This document shows, in pieces, positions 31,852 through 41,768 of a DNA stretch of 64,000 nucleotides; the stretch's first letter is position 1, and every line of letters starts with the position of its first letter. This DNA comes from Aplectana chamaeleonis. Taxonomy: Eukaryota > Nematoda > Chromadorea > Rhabditida > Cosmocercidae. The notes beneath the pieces are model-generated. The model had not been told where the DNA came from. It ran no database searches and saw only the letters and a program-made list of their open reading frames with translations. Made by a program: the position numbers and the translations under genes. The DNA lies in the NCBI GenBank assembly GCA_029168955.1, contig JAPDOI010000292.1:410501-474500 (forward strand), in the 5' to 3' direction.

Positions 31852-32077
31852 ATGAAGCTTACGAGGGTGTTGATTGCAGACGAAATCGAGGAGGATTGCA
31901 TTGCTATCTTGGAGTCCAATGGCATTGAAGCAAGTTTTAAACACTCTTTAAAAGCATGAATTTAAAGAATATTGGACCAATCCTTTTCAGGTGACCGTGA
32001 AGACGGAGCAGACGGTTGATGAGCACATTACTTCACTTCCAGCTCACGACACTGTCATCTTTCGTAGCGCAACAAAG
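31852..32077 (+). CDS. D-3-phosphoglycerate dehydrogenase, first two exons (partial)
   Basis: Exon 1 (31,852-31,929) encodes MKLTRVLIADEIEEDCIAIL and ends ESNGIE. Exon 2 (31,991-32,077) encodes VTVKTEQTVDEHI, then HDTVIFRSATK. Together they match the N-terminal substrate-binding region of PHGDH, the NAD-dependent enzyme for the first step of serine synthesis from 3-phosphoglycerate in the cytosol ('KVLIxDxL ... VRSATKV'). The intron begins GCAAGT, a GC-AG type with an otherwise perfect donor, and ends TTTTCAG; using it keeps phase 0. The ATG stands seven bases behind TTCTCAG (31,837-31,844), a likely trans-splice acceptor. A GT donor follows exon 2. The expected next exon (the 'GRAGTGVDNID' region and the Rossmann domain) was not found in the 28 kb to the right; that stretch is repeats. 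The gene is either truncated here, interrupted by a very large repeat-filled intron, or misassembled. Confidence 0.78.
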
Positions 32078-32225
32078 GTACAAAGGCTGATAATGTATTT
32101 GGATGGAATATTTTCTTCTTAAATCCTCAGCTTTTGCTTCGTGGAAAGATGTCAAATGCGAAAAAGCAAAAATTAATCTTGCCGCGCTCCTTCTAACGTT
32201 TGAAAATCTTATTCGAGGTTTTAGT

Positions 32226-32444
32226 TTACTCAGAAGTCCACAATAATGGTTGAAATGCTAGATGTCCACTCTGGAAGATCGCGATGCATTCGACATGACG
32301 CCAAATTGGTCTTCGCATGATGCCAACCGCGGAGCTTTGCAATGCACCGCGACGGTATTCTGGAAGACAAGGAACCACCCACTCAACCAGTAGTTCGCGC
32401 GCAAAATTATTCTGAACCTTTCCAGTTGCCAGTATATCCCTCAC
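32226..32444 (-). pseudogene. Small LINE reverse transcriptase remnant
   Basis: The minus frame contains GKVQNNFARELL, resembling 'LEKVQNSFTRKL' of the other LINE copies in the window, then diverged sequence. It is a short relic inserted just past the PHGDH exons. Confidence 0.5.
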
Positions 32445-32948
32445 TTTTGTTGGATAGAGAACAGTCGTTCCTAGTTCTCAAATTGGTCAAATGTAAAACC
32501 TTGAAAAGAATGCTTTTGTTTTTACCGGGTAAACCTTTACAAACGTCAAACGTTCCGGGAAGAACAATTTCACAACGACTATGAATACTAGATCGCTAGC
32601 GGACCGCATACGAGATATAGCCTAGCTCCTTCATTTTGACCCTGTCGATAATAGGCTTTTCGGGATTCTCATGTCAAAACTTCCTTATTCTCAGGAAATC
32701 GCCACATTTACTTCGTGTCGAATATGCACTCAAGTCTAGTGACCACGCCCATCGATAGGCTCTAACACAGGGGCGCGTGCTCCAAACAGCAGCACGTGCT
32801 GCAAAATGTCATGGCAGGAGCACGTGCTGCAAGGTAGTCTAGCGCTATCGTAGCAGCATACCGACACGCGAAGCGGCCGGCTCAACAAGCACCATTTATG
32901 GCCGCCTGCGGCTGGATGAGGCCTACAGAGGCTGGGCGGGTCAATTAC

Positions 32949-32970
32949 CTCAAATTTGGGTAATTGAACC
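32949..32970 (-). other. SL1-like 22-mer followed by GTAA
   Basis: The minus-strand 22 bases match the Caenorhabditis SL1 exon except at position 5 (C for T) and position 16 (A for G), and are followed directly by GTAATTG, comparable to the SL1 RNA donor GTAAAC. The rest of an SL RNA (Sm site, third stem) was not seen. Confidence 0.55.
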
Positions 32971-33115
32971 AGCAATGCTGCCTACATCTTAGTTCCGCCT
33001 CCAGAGTGCGTCGTATACTTTCCTTTGTTGCGAAATCGTTTTGTCATCGAGTTGAATGTGTATCATGCACGCCGCATTGAACGTCGTGTTTGCTGGAGCA
33101 CGTGCTGTAACTTAA

Positions 33116-33576
33116 AGGCAGTGTTCACGAAGAAACAGTTTCCCCTTTTTTGGCTAAAACGTAAGCTTTGGGTCCCTATAAGAAGATTAAGAACGGAGGT
33201 GCGACGGAAAACGGCGGGTAAGTGGGTGAAAATCTCGTGGGCCAGCCGACCCATTGGGCCACTCCGCCCACGTCCTATAACAGTTCCCCTGAATTCGTAG
33301 TTGAATAAGTGATGGTTTCCGATAAAAAGCCCCGTTCTTCCCTTCATTGTCAACGTCTCTCTTTACTCAGGTCAGCTCGCATACATCGGCTGCAAAAAAC
33401 GGAAGTAACAAGCCTCGGACAACTCGTCCACAATTTTCCCTTGGTGAATTGCGAGGGGCCATAACTCCGTTTTCAGGGGGTCTGTTACGATTTCAGGGAC
33501 ATTTGTGGAATCAGCATGGGACCGTTTTCAAGATGGCGGAAAAACAGAAAAACGACTTTTATCGTGAACACTGCCT
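33116..33576. mobile_element. TTAA fold-back (AGGCAGTGTTCACG family), complete, 461 bp
   Basis: It is flanked by TTAA (33,112-33,115 and 33,577-33,580). The ends are AGGCAGTGTTCACGAAG and ATCGTGAACACTGCCT. It is nested in the CTCAG-ended copy 3. Confidence 0.88.
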
Positions 33577-33695
33577 TTAAGGCACAATAGGAGCACGTGC
33601 TCCCCTAACAGCACGTTCCCTGAGTGTGCTCGAAACCGCCTTGTCTTCGAGTTGAATGCATATTCGACACACATCGAATGCGGTGATTGCCTGAG

Positions 33696-34116
33696 TTGCT
33701 GTTATATTTTGTCACTGCCGATCGCTCCGCTGCTTGTTCCACCCGGACTCATACAAGCAAGCTAGGGTGTACACCCTCTGAGAGTTTTGGCCGAGAAATA
33801 GCCGCGAAGTGCATGCTTGCCGCGTAATAGCCGCGAAACAGCCGCCAAATAACCTTCTACGCGGAAACGCCCCGAACTAGCCGAGAAATAATGCTTCCCA
33901 AATAGGTACACGGCGCATTCTAAAGTTTGTAACCTGATTGTGCGTGTACCTTTCTGACCAAAATTTTATTGGAAACGTAGCCAAAAATTCATGGCCGCAG
34001 CTTGAAGCCGAAGTGCGCTACATTACATAGAACGGGTCTTTAAAAAAATGTCAAAAGCCGGGCATGTAATGAGAAATTTACAATTGGTTTCTGATTAGAG
34101 ATGTTTGCGCTGCTGC
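33696..34116. other. Repeat debris, no gene
   Basis: Between 33,790 and 33,900 words like TAGCCGCGAAA recur, similar in style to the subterminal TTAACCGCGAA words of the 29,455 element. GCTGCTTGTTCCACCCGGACTC (33,730) recurs near 48,520 and inverted near 42,930. Confidence 0.4.
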
Positions 34117-34323
34117 AACGTGTGTGAAAGCTCATTTTTGGCCCCAAAAAACAAATGAGGATTTTTAGCCCGTTCGAAACGGTCTTTGACACCCATTTTT
34201 AGGTGTCATACAATCGATGGTATCACACTTAAAAATGAGTTTCCAAGGACCGTTTCGAACGGGCTAAAAACATAATTAGTCATTTGGGTCCAGCACCATG
34301 TTTTCTAGACGTTGCTGCAACGT
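34117..34323. mobile_element. Fold-back MITE, about 207 bp
   Basis: TTTTTAGCCCGTTCGAAACG (about 34,165) pairs with CGTTTCGAACGGGCTAAAAA (about 34,253). The outer parts TGCTGCAACGT and ACGTTGCTGCA also pair. Confidence 0.7.
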
Positions 34324-34396
34324 TTAAAGCTCAAAAACTGCGAAATTGCGTACGCACGCGATCGCGCGTTGTCGCTCAGCGTTCGCGCAGCTTTAA

Positions 34397-34839
34397 AGGA
34401 AGTGTTCACGATGAAAAAATTGCCCGTTCTTGGGCAAAATCGTAAGCTTTGGGTCCTTCTAAGAAGAGTAAGAAGGGAAGTACGAAAAAAATCGGCCGGG
34501 CAGTGGGTGAAGATCTCCTGGGTCAGCCAACCCACTGGGCCACCCCGCCCACGTCCTACAACAGTTGTCGGCATTCTTTTTACTGTAGGAACAGGCACCG
34601 CATTTTCGAATATTCTTCATCGCGAAAGATTCTAACATTTCAGCATGTACAGCTCATCTACGCAATCGAGTTCGGTCCGCAAAGTGCACGCTGCTCGCGA
34701 AAGCGTGTTGCGGCGCGGTTTCGAGTATCCTCGGACAGGGATGTCGGATCACCCGGGCGGTTTTCGCCGCGACGAAATGTAATGACTTATCCGAAAGCAT
34801 CGAAAACTATAATACGGTTTTTTCTCGTGAACACCGCCT
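34397..34839. mobile_element. TTAA chain element 1 (AGTGTTCACG family)
   Basis: It has TTAA on the left (34,393) and a TTAA shared with the next element (34,840-34,843). The ends are AGGAAGTGTTCACGATG and TCGTGAACACCGCCT. Confidence 0.85.
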
Positions 34840-34843
34840 TTAA

Positions 34844-35318
34844 AGGCACAGTCTAGCCTTAGGGGCGAAGTCTGAGATTTCCATATAGTTGTGAAGTAGA
34901 CCCACCCTATATAACACCTGCCAAGCCCCAGCTCGTAATTCCTGCTGATAAGCGAGGTACAGGAGGAGGCCACTTGGGGAGCCCACCTCGAGAAGCCACT
35001 TTGGCACGCCCCTTTCACGATGTTTCGAGCTAATCAGTGGCGAGTTGAGCAATGATTTTCAATCAATAGCCCCGTTCTTCCCTTCATTCTCCGCCTCTCC
35101 ATCCATCCAGGTCCACTCTTATACATCGGTTGCAAATTACGAAACCTACAAGCCTCGGGAAACTTGCCCAACATGCTTTCGCAGCTCAATCCTTGAGGGG
35201 CCATAATTCGGTTCCCAGAGGGTCTTTTACTATTCCAGGAACATCACTGGAATCAGCATGGGACCGTCTTCAACATAGGCTAAAAACAGAAAAAGAATTC
35301 CGAGGTGCGACTCTGCCT
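34844..35318. mobile_element. TTAA chain element 2 (AGGCACAGT family)
   Basis: It starts AGGCACAGTCTAGCC and ends GACTCTGCCT. The junction to the next element reads TCAA, a worn TTAA. The body shares CTATATAACACCTGCC.. with the copies at 36,729, 39,740 and 59,464. Confidence 0.75.
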
Positions 35319-35322
35319 TCAA

Positions 35323-36254
35323 AGGCAGCACACACGCTCAAAAATGATATCAATTTTATGGAATGGTCTGAAGCTGTTAATATTCAGAGATAACAAAAAA
35401 CCGGATAAAAATCAACTGAAATGAAGACATAACGATTCGTTCTATATTGGCCCAGAAGTGAACGAGTTGTACCGCATTGGCTGAAATAGCGGAGCTCGTT
35501 CGCGCTGAAAACCAATTTCCATTTTTTCAGGCTCAATTTCGAGAACGAGCCTGGTGGACCACGCCGGTAAAGTTTTGCGCGTCAAAAACATATGGTTCTG
35601 ATGTTGGAGTGGTTTAAAATGAAGATCCGCCACCAGTTTTCACCAACCATCTAGCACGAGGAACAGAAGCGCCATCACAGGCGCAGATGATTCAGCATTT
35701 GAAATTTTTAATTCGGGGAATTCTAACATCCAAACTAGCCCGATGGTTACTTCTATTTTTAGAATAAGTCCCAGTGAACAAAAGGCAAGATAAATTCACC
35801 CACTTAGCAAGTTTAAAGCAAAAACACATCTGACGTTTGTGAAAAAAAAACTTTTGACGTATTGCACCAGACACACCGAAATCGACGGAGGGGTGGGAAG
35901 TAGATAATTCGACACGTTTTAAAACGCATTTTTTTTGCGGAAGTTGATGGTTTTGTGGAGGCTTTCCACTCTTATTCTGTATGTCAGAGAATCGCCTGCG
36001 CAAAAACATAAAAAAATGATATACGTTTTTTTGCGCGTACGATGCCTTTAAAAAACGAGCCAAAATGACCGTAATCGAACATTGAACTTTTGTATTGAGG
36101 GGCGGAGCCCGTATCGATGGACGGAGAAAGGATGATTTTATGACTCAATACGGCTCAAATACGGTCATTTTGACTCGTTTTCAACTCTTCTAGGGCCCGT
36201 GCGACCCCACTAATGTAGTTATCTCAACAACTTTTGCAAGCGTGTATGCTGCCT
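35323..36254. mobile_element. TTAA chain element 3 (AGGCAGCA family) with a nested element
   Basis: It starts AGGCAGCACACACGCTC and ends GAGCGTGT-like AAGCGTGTATGCTGCCT, followed by TCAA. About 560 bp of it is the nested element at 35,491-36,047. A small inner palindrome (CGAGCCAAAATGACCGTA / TACGGTCATTTTGACTCG, 36,056-36,178) follows. Confidence 0.75.
35491..36047. mobile_element. Nested TTAA element (AGGCATCGTACGCG family)
   Basis: The right end TGCGCGTACGATGCCT is followed by TTAA (36,048). The left end is worn (CTCGTTCGCGCTGAAAA). It matches 28,203-28,661 and, on the other strand, the outer parts of 24,731-25,788. Confidence 0.75.
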
Positions 36255-36257
36255 TCA

Positions 36258-36724
36258 AGGCACAGTCCAACCTCAAAATCGTTTTCCAGTTTTTCTGCTT
36301 AGCTTGGAGAAAATTTCACGCGGATCACAATGGTGTCTCTAGAATCGCTCATAGCTCACTACGAGCGGAGTTGTGGTCCCTCAAAATTTTTGAATTTGAA
36401 CGGCAGGAAGTTCGCGGACGAAATCTCACGAGCCTGTCTTTCTCGTTCTTCGCAGCCATCGTTCTGATGCAGGCCACAATAAAATATCGGACCGAGAACA
36501 AGTGGAAGAAGACAGATTTTGATTGAAATACATAATACGCGCTTCTCTTCCATATTGGGATGTCGGTGAACGTAGCAAATTCTTTCTTTTATGGGGGCAA
36601 GGTCGAGTTTTCCATAGCCTTTTCTCGCTTATTTGAGCGAAATGAGATTTCGCGCTTGGCGGGTTACTATTCACGGCAACCGGACTATAATATCAGAAAT
36701 CGCCCCTTAGGTTGGACCGTGCCT
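36258..36724. mobile_element. TTAA chain element 4 (AGGCACAGTCCAACC family)
   Basis: It starts AGGCACAGTCCAACCTC and ends AGGTTGGACCGTGCCT, followed by TTAA at 36,725, which is shared with the next element. Confidence 0.8.
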
Positions 36725-36728
36725 TTAA

Positions 36729-37003
36729 AGGTACACCCCCAGAGATGATTTTTTTTGATTTTCATTTGTTTGTGTAGTAGACCACTCCTGTATAACACGC
36801 TCACCACAAGCCCGACCCCCTTCCGGATTGTCGACCTCGATATCGGCTGAACGTATGGATGAATTTCAACCGAGCCTACGCTCTTCGGTTCATTACCAGT
36901 CTTCGTCCCCATCCTGGCTTGCTCTCGCACAACGGCTGCTAATGAAAAGAAATACAAGCCTAAGACAACTCGTCCACCAATTTTCCGACCTCAAATAATA
37001 GTA
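36729..37003. mobile_element. TTAA chain element 5 (AGGTACACCC family), truncated
   Basis: It starts AGGTACACCCCCAGAG after the shared TTAA. The body matches 59,464-59,919 up to the CCACCAATTTTCC region, where a different repeat (37,004) cuts in. Confidence 0.72.
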
Positions 37004-37216
37004 TCAACTGCGGCGATATCGCTGAGGGAATCGATTGTTTTGACGAGCGAAACAGCACCCTTTGAGTGAAATGAGACAATATCATCATCCGAGATCGATT
37101 AAAATCTACGTTTTCAACCACATCTCGGAAATGTCGAGCAAGTATGCATATCGCAGCGATGACATCGGTGCCGCTCTCGATTGGGCAACGTTGTGATAAA
37201 ATCGCGGCGATATGCC
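37004..37216. mobile_element. Truncated relative of the 50,172 Harbinger-like MITE
   Basis: TGCGGCGATATCGCTGAGGG, GAATCGATTGTTTTGACGAG and the following bases match the inner part of 50,172-50,635. Both true ends are missing. Confidence 0.6.
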
Positions 37217-38397
37217 TATTTGCTGAAAATTGTGGTGCGCGCGAAGCGCGCACCAGATTTGGTTTTGAATCGGCCACGCGCGCAACCATTTTTTCGAAAT
37301 CTCAGTTCAGAGCGAACGTAGAAATTAGAGCTTAATTGCGTTAAAAAGAGCGCAAAAATTTGGGATATGTACCCAAAAATGGTTCAGAACGGTTCACTGG
37401 TTTTCAAGTAAAGATTGAAAGACCGCGCGTTTTTGTTGTTAATCTCCTTTTTTTATTCAGACGGCGTACACGATCTTGTTGGTACACTTAAAATTGAGCT
37501 AGGGAGCTCATTTTTGGACAGGAGGCTGGAAATGGATGCAGGTCGCTCCTATTCCATTTCGAACTTGATACCTTAGCTTTGAAGGGTACCTCAAAATCGT
37601 GGGTTTACATACTAAATTAGCCGTGGAGCACGAAAACTGCTGTTTTCTGCTACGGCTGTGGAGACCGGGATAAGTGGGTGAATCTGTAGCCAATCAACAC
37701 AGGTCGTCGGAGGTAAGTACTGAACTTGTCCGAATTCGTACTGATGACACGACATCGATAATCAATATTATCGACTTTCACGCTTTTTGCACAAAATGCG
37801 GCGAGAGGGGGACAGGGGCTCTCTACACATCGAGGGGAAGTTGTCCCGCTTTTCGCGGCTCTAATTCCGCTCTAGACCGCTTTGCTTGAACTGAGGGGAG
37901 TGAAGTGCCAAACTGCAAAAACGGGACAACTCTTCCCTCTGTGTGTAGAGAGCCCCTATCCCGCGAGGAGTGGTGATCGCTGGTGGGATTGGTTTTCTTG
38001 GTTGGGGAATTTTGATCATCAGTCATTATCGATGAATACCAATCAATAATATTGATTTTTTCGCCTATTGCACAAAATGCCGCAATGATTTTTGAGTGTT
38101 GATGGTTCTAAGTTACTTGTTTGGGAAATTCTTCTCATCATGCAAGATCGAATATTATGATCAATCAATACTATGGAATTTTCACATGTTGCACAAAATG
38201 CGGCATTGAGTGGCATTTTTATGGTTGTGGGTAACAAGTTTCAAAAATTGTACTCATACGACAATATCGTCTGTTAGATGTGCCATCATTCCAAAATGGA
38301 AATCGTTGAGCAATTTGAACTCAGAAAGGGAGCCTTCGGGAAAAGTATGTGAAATTTCTGAAAATTTAGCTTCTTGGCAAAAGTAACAATTTGGTAA
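37217..38397. repeat. Dispersed repeat, copy 1
   Basis: It matches 52,165-52,990 over several hundred bases: GTGCGCGCGAAGCGCG, then CGCGCAACCA.., GGGTACCTCAAAATCGTGGG, TAAGTACTGAACTTGTCCGA, and runs of TCGATAATCAATAT. It differs by the inserted palindrome at 37,809-37,962. No coding frame is supported. Confidence 0.75.
37809..37962. mobile_element. hAT-like MITE, 154 bp, with a worn 8-bp duplication
   Basis: The ends are GGGACAGGGGCTCTCTACAC and GTGTAGAGAGCCCCTATCCC. The flanks are GCGAGAGG (left) and GCGAGGAG (right). The sister repeat at 52,655 lacks the insertion (GGCGAAGAGTGG), giving an empty site. Confidence 0.75.
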
Positions 38398-38823
38398 TGG
38401 TGAAAAAAGCTTCAAAAATATCTTGAAATATCTTGAAAGATGATTTGGCGTAAAATAGCCTGGAAAAATAAAAAAGCTAAGAAATGAAGTGAAATATTCA
38501 AAAAGGCCACTTGGTGGTCGATCCTTTCACAAGCTTCTGCGTTAAACTAATCAGAACGAAATCAAGCGCGAAACAGAAACATTAAGCCATTTTGAAAGCT
38601 GCAATCAGGGAATCAGCATAGGCCAAGCTAGGTGAACTCCATTCCATATCGTGCTTGATTTCGTTTTGATAAGTTTAACGGAGAAGCTTGTGAAAGGATC
38701 GACCACCAAGTCGCCTCTTTGAATATTTCACTTCATTTCTTAGCTTTTTTATTTTTCCAGGCTATTTTACGCCAAGTCGTCTTTCAAGATATTTCAAGAT
38801 ATTTTTGAAGCTTTTTCCACCAT
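38398..38823. mobile_element. Long fold-back element, about 426 bp
   Basis: The arms of about 170 bp are near-perfect complements: TGGTGAAAAAAGCTTC..TTGAAATATCTTGAAAGA on the left and its partner ending GAAGCTTTTTCCACCA on the right. Its middle (AAATCAGCATAGG..) is shared with the dispersed repeat at 52,870. Confidence 0.82.
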
Positions 38824-39020
38824 TTTTCAGCAATGAGGTTGAAAACGGAGGTGGCAATTAGTCTCGCATGATAATCTCCCGTCCATTCTTGTTTGATCCT
38901 TGTTGAACGATGTTTATCCCTATATTGCTATCCTTCCTTGCCTCACAGCGACAGAGTCGTGCGAAAGTATCATGAAGAAACTCTGAAAAAAATCAGCAGA
39001 GCATTTGGGCAACGTACATA
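38824..39020. other. Spacer before the mariner
   Basis: No gene was seen. The TA at 39,019-39,020 is the left-flank target base pair of the mariner end. Confidence 0.4.
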
Positions 39021-39739
39021 CCAGGTTGTTCAATAAGTTTGTCGTTCGATAAGAAAAACACAATTTTATGGTTCAAAATACACTTTATTATCCAGTATAA
39101 TCTCCATGAACATTAATACACTTGCTCCTACGATCCTCCAATCTGTGGATCCCATCCTTGAAGTGAGAATCCGGAAGGTCTGCAAAATACGCTTCAACAG
39201 ACGCTTGCCATGCATAATTTTTTTGAGCTCTAGAAAAAAATGGAAGTCGGTGGGGGCCAAATCTGGTGAATACGGTGGATGCTCCAACAATTCGAACATT
39301 AATTCGTGGATTTTAGCCATTTTCAAAATGCTCTTGTGACACGGTGCATTGTCCTGATGAGAAAGGACTTTTCTTCTGCAAACCAGGTCTTTTTTTCACG
39401 AATTTTTTTCTTTAACTGGTCCAAAAGGTTGCAATAATATTCAGAATTAGTTGTTTTACCAGTTTGCAAGTAATCCACAAACAAAATTCCTTTCGCATCG
39501 CAAAAAAAAACTGATGCCATAACCTTCTTGGCCGATTTCCGGACACGAACTCGTTTCGAAGCCGAACAACCAGGTTCACACCACTCTTTAGCCTCTTGTT
39601 TTGATTCAGGATCATGGTGATAGACCCAAATCTCATCCATAGTGATGAATCCACGCACAAAATTCACCTTATCCTTTGTAAAACGCTCCAAATGTTGCTG
39701 AGAAAGTCGCATTCGACTGTGTTTTTGTTCCATTGACGT
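39021..39739 (-). pseudogene. DD34D mariner transposase, 5'-truncated and frameshifted
   Basis: On the minus strand the protein reads RLSQQHLERFTKDKVNF, ITMDEIWVYHHDPESKQ, MASVFFCDAKGILFVDYL, then HQDNAPCHKSILKMAK and HPPYSPDLAPTDFHFF, ending NKVYFEP. Exactly 34 residues separate the aspartates of QDN and PTD, the mariner signature; the first catalytic Asp is in TMDE. A one-base frame change near 39,363 in an A-rich run separates the last two blocks. The 3' terminal repeat CCAGGTTGTTCAATAAGTTT abuts TA at 39,019. The N-terminal DNA-binding half is missing; at about 39,740 the sequence changes to a TTAA MITE. It is therefore inactive. Confidence 0.9.
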
Positions 39740-40201
39740 CACATGACACCCAAAACAATTATTTTCAGATCCCATGCTTGTCTTGGAGAGAGTCACACGC
39801 TCATCACAGTGATATCTCTGAAATCGTCCAAGATCCCCTTTGAACAGAGTTATGGCCCTTCAAACATGCCTAGATTTTGAGGGAGAACAATTGGTGGACG
39901 AGTTGTCTCAGGCCTGTATTTCTCTTCATTCGCAATCGTTCCAGGAGACAGCCCGGCAGTGGACTGAAGAACAACAACTTGTTGGAGTTCATCCATCCAT
40001 CGAGCCGCTATCGAGTTCGAAAATCTGTTAGGGGGTCGGGCCTGTGGTGGTGAGCGAAGGGGGTCGGGCCTGTGGTGGTCGCTTATAACTCGCTTATTTT
40101 GAGGAATTGAGATCTTGCATTTGGCATGTGTTATACAGGAGGGGTCTTCTACACAATTACATAAAAATCTCAAAATTCTAGTCTGAGGGTGTACCGTGCC
40201 T
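39740..40201. mobile_element. TTAA element (AGGTACACCC family), reverse orientation, one end lost
   Basis: The right end GAGGGTGTACCGTGCCT is followed by TTAA (40,202). The left end merges into the mariner before reaching its terminal AGGC. Its body contains TCGGGCCTGTGGTGG twice and matches 59,464-59,919 in inverse sense. Confidence 0.75.
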
Positions 40202-40205
40202 TTAA

Positions 40206-41384
40206 AGACTGGTAAACAAAGAATGAATTGACAGATTGAAATGAAGCTTCACATACGCTCCCATGAAGAGTGTACCAACAGAACAAAAACATTTTGGGCT
40301 AGTAGGAATACCCTATCTTATCAAACGGCAAAACTTATTGAACAACCTGGTAGCAACGCGAGAAAAAACCAGGAGGACATGACAGCTGAACACCGAGGCA
40401 CGTCCTCCAGAAGTGGCAAAGAGGAATCTGGACCTATTGTCATCCGTCAGGTGCTTTAGAAAATTTTGCGTGCCACATTCATACAGTTTTTGAGGTGAAG
40501 ATATTTTTAAAGGTGGAATCAAGATCTCTACCTTATGTCTAGCTAGCGGTTGAAAAAGCAGATCAGCGATTAGCCTTTTAGCCCCTAAAGACCATATAAA
40601 CTGCCCGTCTAACCGCTCCAACCACTTGCTTGATGGAGTGTGAACGAGGTGTTCGACTCCTTTCATTCACCGTCAGCGAATGATCATTGGTGTGTCGCAT
40701 GTAGCAGTTTTTGTGAGGTTTTTTGTGAAAAGTTCGTGCGAAGGGATAAGTGCCGAGTCACAGCCGCTTTCGTCACTCGTCAATTTTCGAGGCCAGTAAC
40801 TATAGTGCAAGTGTCATCCAGAGTTGCACGCTTGTTCAGTACACATCCCTTTATCAGCCAGATCGACCACTAAAGCTAGGACTGACTTCATTCTAAATCG
40901 ACCTTTGCTCTAACTGCAAACCTCAATCGCATTTGTTCTCAACACATTGTTTCACTCTTTCGTTTCTATTTGTTCAATTCTTGAATTCAACGATTACTGC
41001 AGCAATTATCAGTGGTGTATAAATGCGAAGGCATGGAGAGTGTGCGATGCAGGCATAGATTCATGGCGACACTGATTTTTTGAAAAAATAAAGTAGAACC
41101 TTCGTAGGTGGGAGATGCCGAAAACGATGGGTAAAACCCCAGCATGCGCTGAAAACCTATGCCACTGTGAGCAGCTGCTGCCGACATCGAGGGGTTGAAT
41201 CCGATGTCTGCCCTGGGATACAACCCCTGTTGCACCGACGAAGCACACACCCCACGACTGTCTGAGGAGCAGAAGTTTGAGTTTGATATTTTACTGGCAG
41301 CATGTTTTCGTGAAGCATTGTGAGTATCTGAGAGATAGCCAACCAGTTTCATTGAGGATGATAATTGTCGTGTCGGCACTATAC
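40206..41384. other. No gene recognised
   Basis: Several open frames (for example minus 41,400-40,987, and plus 40,640-40,873) lack domains and good splice borders. Confidence 0.35.
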
Positions 41385-41660
41385 TTAGTATCCGAATCAC
41401 TCCTTTTCGGATAGCCGACCGGATGTCCGAGAATCGGATAATCCAATATCCGAGAATTTGAAAAAAAAAGCATTATCTGAATCGAACTAATATCCGGAAA
41501 ATTCGAAATCGGCATTAACTGAATCGAACCATTATCCGAAGGGTCAAATATTCGGATGAAATCAGATAAAATTCGGGTTAAATTCCGGATGAAAGCGGAC
41601 AGTTTTCGGATAAAATCGGATAATTTTTCGGATATATATTCGTATGAAATTGCTTCCGGC
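41385..41660. repeat. TATCCG/CGGATA low-complexity block
   Basis: Words such as ATTATCCGAA and TTCGGATA recur in both senses; a similar piece is at 42,715-42,815. The CTCAG-ended copy 4 lies between them, so one block may have been split. Confidence 0.6.
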
Positions 41661-41768
41661 CACGCCAATTTTTCGGTACCGCCTTCTATTTAGTACATCA
41701 ACCAGGGTTTTCCTCCTCTTTCCGAAATTGGAAGAGTCGTTGCGGCGCGGAAAAATGGTGGTGGTCAA

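Larger units (their letters stand above)
32690..33695. mobile_element. CTCAG-ended fold-back, copy 3, interrupted
   Basis: The ends CTCAGGAAATCGCCACATT and GAATGCGGTGATTGCCTGAG match copies 1 and 2. The CACGTG block is at about 32,770-32,835 and the SL1-like 22-mer at 32,949-32,970. A TTAA element (33,116-33,576) splits it at a site that is TTTGAA in the other copies. Confidence 0.82.
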
